Notes under the pieces: model-generated
Database searches by the model: none
What the model was told of the DNA's origin: nothing
Seen by the model: the letters and a program-made list of their open reading frames with translations, nothing else
Position numbers and translations under genes: made by a program
In this document: positions 36,050 to 43,463 of the stretch, piece by piece
How the letters are laid out: each line of letters begins with the position of its first letter
Numbering within the stretch: the first letter of the stretch is position 1
NCBI GenBank assembly: GCA_022749295.1
Contig: CP062007.1
Location: 744,001 to 808,000, forward strand
DNA: 64,000 nucleotides
Direction of reading: 5' to 3'
Source: Flavobacteriaceae bacterium GSB9
GTDB taxonomy: Bacteria > Bacteroidota > Bacteroidia > Flavobacteriales > Flavobacteriaceae

Positions 36050-37975
36050 ATGGACACAAAAAAATACATAGTAGTCATTATCGCAATTTTGATGAGCCTT
36101 TCCGTTTTTCCACAACAAGGAAAACAAAAAAGGGCTGATACGCTATTCAACAAGTTCTCTTTTGTAAAAGCGGCTGAAGTTTATAAAGAGCTTATTCAAA
36201 AAAATTACAATAAAGATTACGCTACAAGAAAGTTAGCTGATTGTTACGCCCTGTTGAGGGACCCAAGAAACGCTTCCAGATATTACAAAAGTGTAGTGCA
36301 ACAGGAAAACGTTCCTGTTGAATATTACTATAAATATGCACAATCTTTACGTGGGATGAAAAAATACGACGAGTCCAAAGCATGGCTGCAGCGCTTTAAA
36401 GATTCTGGTGGCGTTGTAGATGCCGATGACTTTTCTAAAGACGTTAATTTTATTTCCAGTGTGTTTGGTGCCAAACAGCAATACTTTTTGGACCGTGTAC
36501 ATTTCAATTCAGAATACAGTGATTTTGGTGCCTATGAGCATGAGGGAAAGGTTTATTTCGCCTCTGCCCGTGATGAAGGTGTTGCCGTAAAGCGTTTATA
36601 CGGATGGAACGAACAGCCATTTCTGGACGTTTATGTTGCCGAAGCCGGTACAAGACGAAACATTGACCATACCGCGAAACTCAAGGGCGAGGTTAACTCT
36701 ATTTTTCACGACGGGCCGGTGACCATCACTAACGATGGCAGAACCATGTACTTTTCGAGAAACAACTTTAAGGATGATGTCGAAATAAAAAGTAAAAAGG
36801 GACTTACCAACATGAAAATATATCGTGCTACATTAGTAGATAGCATATGGACCAATATCGAGGACCTATCCATAAACGGCGATGATTTTTCGACGCAACA
36901 TGCTGCACTGAACAAGGACAATACAAAACTTTATTTTTCATCAGACCGACCCGGAAGCGTTGGCGGTTCTGATATTTGGGTGGTTGACATTTTACCGGAT
37001 GGCAGTCTAGAAAACATAAAAAACATGGGGAATGTGGTGAACACCAAAGGAGCAGAAGGTTTTCCTTACATCAACAACGAGGGTGTACTGTTCTTCTCTT
37101 CAGACGGCCATACAGGACTCGGGCTACTGGATGTTTTTGCCACTATTAATGACGATGAAGACCAGACCATAGTGGATGTCATCAACCTAGGAATTCCCAT
37201 AAATTCCAACTATGACGATTTCGCGTTTACTATGAATGCCGATGGCATTACAGGATATTTTGCCTCCAACCGACTTGGCGGCCGTGGCAGTGACGATATC
37301 TATGCATTCCATAGAGAACCTGAACTACACGTTGAAGGTATTGTGGCCGATGCCATCAACTCAAAGCCAATTCCTGATGCTAAGATTACACTTTTTAATG
37401 AAAAGGGAGAACAAGTGGCCTATATGTTGACAGACGAAAATGGCCATTACCAAATTAATATAGATAGAAACAGCGACTACAAAATCGTGGCTAGCCAGGA
37501 ACAGTATATTGATGATTATAGGAACTTTACGTCAAAGAACATACAAACCGAACTTACTACCATAAATGCCAATTTATTGCTCAACCCCGTACAAGACGTT
37601 GTCAAATTGGCCAAATTGGACCTGAACACCATCTATTTTGATTTTGACAAGCATACCATAAGAAAGGATGCTGCCGTAGAGCTCGACAAAATTATAAACC
37701 TGATGCAGAACGATTACCCTGAAATGGTTATCCGTATCGAATCGCACACCGATTCCAGAGGAGCCCTATCATACAACGATAAACTGTCCATTGACAGGGC
37801 CAATGCCACTTACGAATACTTAGTATCTAAAGGTATAGATCCTTCCCGAATCACCGAACATCAAGGTTTTGGAGAACGACGACTTACTAATGGCTGCGAG
37901 GACGGTGTAAACTGTGAAGAACAACAACACCAGCTCAACAGGCGTACACAATTTATCGTGGTCAAAATGGAATAG
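36050..37975 (+). CDS. PorE-like TPR / beta-propeller / OmpA protein (first copy)
   Basis: A 641-residue periplasmic or outer-membrane protein. Order: signal sequence (1-22); TPR helices (about 25-120, e.g. ATRKLADCYALL, YYYKYAQSLRG); a WD40-like PD40 propeller (about 150-425, with repeated FSSDRPGSVGGSDIW-type blades); a carboxypeptidase-regulatory-like beta domain (about 428-510); and an OmpA domain (about 525-641) with SHTDSRG and NRRTQF, which bind peptidoglycan. This is the architecture of PorE, a type IX component that ties the machinery to the cell wall. It starts 12 bases after porP. A lipobox is absent, unlike some PorE proteins. Architecture sure, role inferred. Confidence 0.85.
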   Translation: MDTKKYIVVIIAILMSLSVFPQQGKQKRADTLFNKFSFVKAAEVYKELIQKNYNKDYATRKLADCYALLRDPRNASRYYKSVVQQENVPVEYYYKYAQSLRGMKKYDESKAWLQRFKDSGGVVDADDFSKDVNFISSVFGAKQQYFLDRVHFNSEYSDFGAYEHEGKVYFASARDEGVAVKRLYGWNEQPFLDVYVAEAGTRRNIDHTAKLKGEVNSIFHDGPVTITNDGRTMYFSRNNFKDDVEIKSKKGLTNMKIYRATLVDSIWTNIEDLSINGDDFSTQHAALNKDNTKLYFSSDRPGSVGGSDIWVVDILPDGSLENIKNMGNVVNTKGAEGFPYINNEGVLFFSSDGHTGLGLLDVFATINDDEDQTIVDVINLGIPINSNYDDFAFTMNADGITGYFASNRLGGRGSDDIYAFHREPELHVEGIVADAINSKPIPDAKITLFNEKGEQVAYMLTDENGHYQINIDRNSDYKIVASQEQYIDDYRNFTSKNIQTELTTINANLLLNPVQDVVKLAKLDLNTIYFDFDKHTIRKDAAVELDKIINLMQNDYPEMVIRIESHTDSRGALSYNDKLSIDRANATYEYLVSKGIDPSRITEHQGFGERRLTNGCEDGVNCEEQQHQLNRRTQFIVVKME

Positions 37976-38035
37976 GTTTTAATTCGAGAGTCTTCGGTTA
38001 ACCCGTTCATTTACGGAAACTTTTAATGAAACACC

Positions 38036-39967
38036 ATGGAATTAAAAAAACATATCATAACGTTCTGCTTGCTGCTATCGGTCTTTAAAATAACCGCACA
38101 GGATGCCACGTTAAAAAGGGCCGACGCCCAGTTTAACAAGTACGCTTTTGTGGATGCAGCCAAGTCTTACAAAAAACTTATAGAAAAAGGGGAATTCGTT
38201 GAACACGCCACACGTAAACTTGCCGATTGCTATGCCCTTATGAGGAATCCAGATGCAGCCGTTTATTACTACGAAAAATCGGTAAGGCAGGATAATGTAC
38301 CTATTGAATATTATTATAGATACGCCCAAGCGTTAAGAGGTACCAAAGATTACAAAGCCTCAAGAATCTGGCTGGAAAAATTCTTTAGCTCAGGTGGTAA
38401 AATCAGTAAGGATAAGTTTTCTAAGGACAGTGAGTTCCTAAACACCATTTTCAAAGCAGAGCACCAATATTTTTTGAAAGATGTTAACTTCAACTCAAAG
38501 TTTAGCGATTTTGGGGCCTATGAGAACAACGGTACACTTTATTTCATCTCATCAAGGGACGAAGGTTTGGCCATAAAACGCAAGTATGGCTGGAACGAAG
38601 AGCCTTTTCTTGATGTATATGCCGTGAACAAACAGGATTTGGACTCTGTAACGGTAGACAATACCTACAAAGTAAAAGGAAAGGTGAACTCAATCTTCCA
38701 TGATGGTCCCGTATCCATTAGCAAGGATGGAGAAACCATGTATTTTTCTCGAACCAATTTTATCAATAACAACTTGAGCCGTGATAAAATGGGCATTTCC
38801 AACCTTAAGATATATAGAGCAAGTTTGGTGGACGGCAAATGGACCGATATCGAAGAATTGCCCTTTAACAGTGATTCATATTCAAACGGACACCCAGCAC
38901 TGAATCAGGACGGGAGCAAATTGTACTTTGCCTCCAATATGCCGGGTGGCGTTGGCGGAACCGACCTTTATTATGTTGACATCCATTCCGATGGATCCTA
39001 CGGAAAACCTATGAACTTAGGAAAAACGGTCAATACCCAAGAAAATGAACGCTTCCCGTTCATAAACAGCGAGGACACATTGTTCTTTGCTTCCGATGGG
39101 CACCATGGTCTGGGATTATTAGACATCTTTGTTGCCGTTACCGGAGATGACGGTTCGTTCGCTAACGTGTTAAACCTCGGCGTGCCAGTAAACTCAAGTA
39201 AGGACGACTTTTCATTCTTTATGGATGAAAATGGAACAAAGGGTTATTTTGCGTCCAACAGGGACGGAGGCATAGGAAGTGACGATATATACGCTTTCAA
39301 CAGGTTAAAAAGCATAAAACTAGAAGGTACCGTTTATGATGCTGAAAGCGGCAGCCCGCTTGCTAATGCCATTGTTGAATTGATGGATGCCAACGGAAAA
39401 CAGATAGAGACTTTTAAGACTAACGAAAATGGAAACTACGCCACCAATATCGACAAGGATAATGATTTTGTTATCAAAGTAACCAAAGATGGATATCTGG
39501 ACAAGACCACTCAGGTAACTTCAAAAGGCCTCGCCCCTAACATCAATAGCATCACTGTTGATTTTGCAATACAACCTGTACCCGAACCAAAAATGCAGGA
39601 GCCCATTACCGATCTTGGTCCTATTTATTTCAACTTCGACAGTGCCAACATAAGAATCAGTGAGACTACTGAGCTCGACCGTATCGTGGATTTGATGATC
39701 AACAAATACCCCGATATGGCTATCGAGATACGATCCCATTCGGACTCCCGTGGATCTGAAGCCTACAACTTGGTACTATCACAAAGAAGAGCTAAGTCAA
39801 CGTTCGATTATCTAACCGAAAACGGTATTGACCCGAAAAGAATTGTGGCCTATAAAGGCTTAGGTGAGCAAGAGCTGGTCAACGGATGTGACGGTACCGT
39901 AAGCTGCTCCGAAAAACAGCACGCGCTCAACAGAAGGACCAACTTTATCGTTATAAAGGTTAAATAA
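38036..39967 (+). CDS. PorE-like TPR / beta-propeller / OmpA protein (second copy)
   Basis: A 643-residue tandem paralogue of the preceding gene, with the same domain order and many shared blocks (HATRKLADCYALMRNPD, KYGWNEEPFLDVY, SIFHDGPVSISKDGETMYFS, and the OmpA end SHSDSRGSEAYN ... NRRTNF). The signal sequence ends near ITAQ. The two copies are diverged enough that the duplication is not recent. The propeller repeats differ most, so the two may hold different partners at the cell wall. It is the last gene of the adhesin unit. A strong terminator follows 33 bases later. Confidence 0.85.
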   Translation: MELKKHIITFCLLLSVFKITAQDATLKRADAQFNKYAFVDAAKSYKKLIEKGEFVEHATRKLADCYALMRNPDAAVYYYEKSVRQDNVPIEYYYRYAQALRGTKDYKASRIWLEKFFSSGGKISKDKFSKDSEFLNTIFKAEHQYFLKDVNFNSKFSDFGAYENNGTLYFISSRDEGLAIKRKYGWNEEPFLDVYAVNKQDLDSVTVDNTYKVKGKVNSIFHDGPVSISKDGETMYFSRTNFINNNLSRDKMGISNLKIYRASLVDGKWTDIEELPFNSDSYSNGHPALNQDGSKLYFASNMPGGVGGTDLYYVDIHSDGSYGKPMNLGKTVNTQENERFPFINSEDTLFFASDGHHGLGLLDIFVAVTGDDGSFANVLNLGVPVNSSKDDFSFFMDENGTKGYFASNRDGGIGSDDIYAFNRLKSIKLEGTVYDAESGSPLANAIVELMDANGKQIETFKTNENGNYATNIDKDNDFVIKVTKDGYLDKTTQVTSKGLAPNINSITVDFAIQPVPEPKMQEPITDLGPIYFNFDSANIRISETTELDRIVDLMINKYPDMAIEIRSHSDSRGSEAYNLVLSQRRAKSTFDYLTENGIDPKRIVAYKGLGEQELVNGCDGTVSCSEKQHALNRRTNFIVIKVK

Positions 39968-40000
39968 AAAAAATAATTACATTTTTAGATAAAACTAAAG

Positions 40001-40034
40001 ACCCACAAAATTTCTTTTGTGGGTTTGTTTTTAG
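40001..40034 (+). terminator. terminator of the giant adhesin operon
   Basis: A 10-bp perfect stem, ACCCACAAAA (40001-40010) with TTTTGTGGGT (40015-40024), a 4-base loop, then TTGTTTTTAG. It closes the unit 25571-39967. Confidence 0.88.
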
Positions 40035-40111
40035 TACGAGTTACTTTTTTATTTTATAATTCGATTCACTAAATTATAACACAATTATAGTTACAGTTAA
40101 AAAACCAATAC

Positions 40112-40672
40112 ATGAGTTCACCTCACATTATACCCCAAATAATAGAAAAAGAAGCCTTAAAAGCTTTGAGCTATTTTCCGCAATTAAAACATACACACAT
40201 AGAACTCAAGTTTAAAAAAAACATTAAAAAGTCTACTATGCAAGCACAACCTAAGTTTAGTAGTTTTTTTAAAGACAGATCCCGTAGAAGTTATGTTATT
40301 CTCATTAGTGAATCCTTTAAGATTTCGAACAATAAATTCTTAACGAAACATATTCCGCCTGACATACTTATTGGTTGGATTGGCCATGAATTAGGCCATA
40401 TTATGGATTATCAAAATAGAAGTAAATTCAATCTTATTTTGTTTGGACTAAAGTATCTATTTTTAGAAAGCCATGTTGTTGAAGCCGAACGCACAGCTGA
40501 CACGTTTGCCGTTAATAATGGCATGGCAAGCTATATTTTGAAAACAAAAAACTTTATTTTAAACCACGCCAACATATCGACTAACTACAAAACGCGCATT
40601 AAAAAGTATTATTTATCGCCAGAAGAAATCATGGAGTTAGTAAACCGAAAAGAATCTATGGATGCTTTTTAA
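40112..40672 (+). CDS. small zinc metalloprotease-like protein (M48-like)
   Basis: A 186-residue protein with HELGH at 92-96, the zinc/catalytic motif of gluzincins, preceded by the hydrophobic strand ILIGWIG. Downstream VVEAERTAD at 122-130 supplies a likely third ligand (Glu126) in the ExxAD arrangement of M48 peptidases. One hydrophobic helix (about 107-119) lies between, so it may touch a membrane. There is no signal peptide. It is shorter than typical HtpX-type proteins and I cannot place it in a named family. It overlaps the minus-strand acyl-adenylase tail to tail by 4 bases. Confidence 0.65.
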   Translation: MSSPHIIPQIIEKEALKALSYFPQLKHTHIELKFKKNIKKSTMQAQPKFSSFFKDRSRRSYVILISESFKISNNKFLTKHIPPDILIGWIGHELGHIMDYQNRSKFNLILFGLKYLFLESHVVEAERTADTFAVNNGMASYILKTKNFILNHANISTNYKTRIKKYYLSPEEIMELVNRKESMDAF

Positions 40673-42195
40673 AAATCGTTAACAAAACGTTCCCATTCTT
40701 CAAATTTATCCTCGCCCATTACGCGTTCCATTTTTACTTGCCCGCCTTTTTTCTTGTTTTTTGCATTCCATTCATGAAAAACTTCGGAATCTACCAATTT
40801 AACCTTAACACCTTTTAGAGCCTTGCTTCTTGCCACCTTATAATTTTTATTTGCCGATTTTAAAGCCTTATCTAGAGATTCTGAAATCTTATCTGTATCA
40901 ATGTTTTGTTTATCGGTGCCCAAATACCAAAAGTGATAAAATTCATCATCATCACCTCGTTTGGCGCAGATGGTATATTCAGGAATTTTTATAGAAAACT
41001 CGTCTTCCAGAACGCTCATGGCATCATCCATTTTGTTAACGGATAATTGTGAACCGACCGTATTTAAGAAAAACTTTGTACGGCCTGTAATTTTTATCTC
41101 GGCACGCTCAATATCCGTAAATGCTATGGTATCACCTATTAGATAACGCCATGCTCCACTTACCGTACTAATAATCAAAACATAATCTTGATCTAACTCT
41201 ACATCAGCTAGAGTAAATGAAGGCGCATCTTGTTTTAAGGAACCATCTTGATTTATATATTCTGGTTTAAACGGAACAAACTCAAAATAAATACCATGTT
41301 CTGTATTTAACTGCATAGCATCTGTTTCTGGCCTAACCTGTGTTGCAATGTAACCTTCTGAAGCTAAGTATGTATCAATTACGGTAACTTTCTTACCCAT
41401 TAGAGCATTAAAACTTTTTTCATACGGACCAAAAGCAACGCCTCCCGATGTATAAACCTGAAGATTGGGCCAAACATCATGAATATTATTTAACTTATTA
41501 TACTCGATTACTCTTTGAAGCATCAATTCTACCCAAGATGGTATACCACTCAACGCTCCTATATCCCAGTCATTGGCACGTTCTGCTATTTTTTGCACTC
41601 TATCGTCCCAATCATCAATTTGAGCAATATCTTCTCCAGGCTTGTAATAGCCTTTGAACCAAAAGGGAATATTACTGGCACTTATACCACTTATTTCTCC
41701 TTCCAAAAAGCTATCGTTCTCTTCTAAATCTGTAGAACTTCCAAGCATCATGGTTTCTTTCTCGAAAAAATCAGCCGGTAAATCGAAGTTTTTTAATGAT
41801 AATACTTGCTTTATTCCTGATTTTTTTATGGCCTCTAGCATGTCGCTGGTTACAGGAATACGCTTACTTGTTTTTCCCGTTGTGCCTGAACTTAGTGCAA
41901 AAAAAGACAAATCCCCAGGCCAAGTCACATCGGTTTCATTATCCTTAATTTTATGCCACCACGCTTCATTGATTTTATTATAATCGAAATAAGGTATTTT
42001 ATCGGCAAATGACTGCCCTATATTATCTGAATTTAAGATGTCTGTAAATCCATAAAATTCACCAAATTGGGTGTTCTTTGCGGTTTCAAGCAAGTGGGAC
42101 AAAACTTCTTTTTGTGCTTGATGATGATCTGTTTCTGATGAGATTGATCCAGTTAAATCTATTACGCCTTTGATGATGTTACCTAGAATAGCCAT
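40669..42195 (-). CDS. GH3 auxin-responsive-promoter-family acyl-adenylase
   Basis: A 508-residue member of the GH3 branch of the adenylate-forming (ANL) superfamily, named after plant enzymes that join amino acids to hormones. Seen: the ATP loop SSGTTGKTSKRIPVT near 103-117, a middle domain with TSGGVAFGPYEKS, IDTYLASEGYIATQ, and the hinge-like RTKFFLNTVGSQLS. The C-terminal Lys-rich domain is present. In bacteria the substrates are mostly unknown. Cytosolic, single gene. An imperfect hairpin at 42266-42279 separates it from bshA upstream. Family secure, reaction class inferred. Confidence 0.85.
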   Translation of the reverse strand: MAILGNIIKGVIDLTGSISSETDHHQAQKEVLSHLLETAKNTQFGEFYGFTDILNSDNIGQSFADKIPYFDYNKINEAWWHKIKDNETDVTWPGDLSFFALSSGTTGKTSKRIPVTSDMLEAIKKSGIKQVLSLKNFDLPADFFEKETMMLGSSTDLEENDSFLEGEISGISASNIPFWFKGYYKPGEDIAQIDDWDDRVQKIAERANDWDIGALSGIPSWVELMLQRVIEYNKLNNIHDVWPNLQVYTSGGVAFGPYEKSFNALMGKKVTVIDTYLASEGYIATQVRPETDAMQLNTEHGIYFEFVPFKPEYINQDGSLKQDAPSFTLADVELDQDYVLIISTVSGAWRYLIGDTIAFTDIERAEIKITGRTKFFLNTVGSQLSVNKMDDAMSVLEDEFSIKIPEYTICAKRGDDDEFYHFWYLGTDKQNIDTDKISESLDKALKSANKNYKVARSKALKGVKVKLVDSEVFHEWNAKNKKKGGQVKMERVMGEDKFEEWERFVNDF

Positions 42196-42279
42196 TTCAT
42201 TTAATTTGTTTAGGTTAAATTAAACATTTACTATCAATTACACCTCAAAAAACATAATATTATTACGACACTCTTGTCG

Positions 42280-43419
42280 CTAAATTACTAAACACTTAGA
42301 TAGGGTATCTTGGTATATGGCTTCGTATTTTGGAACAATGGTATGTAAATCGAATTTTAAAGCTTCTTGCCTTGCGTTCTTTTTAAATTGTTTTAATCGT
42401 TTATCGTCACTTAAAATGTACAGTGCGTTTTTTGTCATATCGTCGACATCTCCTACCGAACTTAAAAACCCAGAAACACCGTCGACATTAACTTCTGGAA
42501 TACCTCCTGTATTACTTGAAATAACGGGAACTCCTGAGGCCATGGCTTCTAAAGCAGCTAATCCGAAACTTTCGGTTTGTGAAGGCAGTAAGAACAAATC
42601 GCTAAAACATAAAATTTTATCAATCTCATTACTTTTTCCGAAGAACACCACTTTATCTAAAATGCCCAATTCTTGGCAGCGTAATTCTATTTTTTCCTTT
42701 TCCGGCCCTTCACCAATAAACATTAATTTTGCTGGCATTTCCTTTTGGATATTATAGAAAATGCTTATTACATCCTGAACCCGCTTAACGGGTCTTAAGT
42801 TACTAATATGGGTTATAATTTTTTCATTATCCTTTGCCATAATGGCGCGCTGACAATCGCTAAAACCTTCCATTTTATACTTTTCCAAATCTATAAAATT
42901 AGGTACGACATGAATGTCATTTTTTATGTTGAACAAACGTAAGGTATCGTCTTTTAAGCTCTGTGAAACTGCCGTTACAGCATCCGATTTATTAATGCTG
43001 AATGTTACTGCTGGTTTATAAAACTGATGGTTGCCCACCAAGGTTATATCGGTACCGTGCAGTGTTGTTACAATAGGCACATAAATACCTTCTTCTTGTA
43101 GCATTTTTTTTGCCATAAAGGCAGCGTATGCATGTGGAATAGCATAATGTACGTGCAATATTTCGATGTTATGAAGCTTGACCATATCTACCAGTTTACT
43201 TGACAGGGCCAATTCATAGGGCTGATAATGAAACAGAGGATATTCGGGAACATTAACTTCATGGTAATGCACATTGTTGCTTAAAAGTTCCAACCTAACG
43301 GGCTGTTTATAGGTAATAAAATGAATTTCATGCCCGCGCTTAGAGAGCTCTATACCTAATTCTGTAGCAACTACACCACTACCTCCAAAAGTTGGATAGC
43401 AAACTATTCCTATTTTCAT
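42280..43419 (-). CDS. bshA: N-acetyl-alpha-D-glucosaminyl L-malate synthase (bacillithiol synthesis)
   Basis: A 379-residue GT4-family glycosyltransferase that makes GlcNAc-malate, the first step to the thiol bacillithiol. Seen: the opening MKIGIVCYPTFGGSGVVATE with the glycine-rich acceptor loop, HVHYAIPHAYAA, TTLHGTDITLVG near 117, VPNFIDLEKY, and the nucleotide-sugar ExxxxxxxE motif in ESFGLAALEAMASGVPVIS. All match BshA rather than other GT4 enzymes. Length is typical (about 380). The partners bshB and bshC are not in the window, as is usual where these genes are scattered. Confidence 0.92.
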   Translation of the reverse strand: MKIGIVCYPTFGGSGVVATELGIELSKRGHEIHFITYKQPVRLELLSNNVHYHEVNVPEYPLFHYQPYELALSSKLVDMVKLHNIEILHVHYAIPHAYAAFMAKKMLQEEGIYVPIVTTLHGTDITLVGNHQFYKPAVTFSINKSDAVTAVSQSLKDDTLRLFNIKNDIHVVPNFIDLEKYKMEGFSDCQRAIMAKDNEKIITHISNLRPVKRVQDVISIFYNIQKEMPAKLMFIGEGPEKEKIELRCQELGILDKVVFFGKSNEIDKILCFSDLFLLPSQTESFGLAALEAMASGVPVISSNTGGIPEVNVDGVSGFLSSVGDVDDMTKNALYILSDDKRLKQFKKNARQEALKFDLHTIVPKYEAIYQDTLSKCLVI

Positions 43420-43463
43420 CTTTAAAAATTATGCTTTTATTCTAATATCGAAATTACGCCATT

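Noticed and set aside
40669-42195. GH3 protein as a plant-derived transfer
   Set aside because: GH3-type adenylases are common in Bacteroidota, and the gene's composition looks like its neighbours.
42266-42279. Hairpin between bshA and the GH3 acyl-adenylase as a terminator
   Set aside because: The stem is only 5 bp and the T-run on the minus strand comes well over ten bases later.
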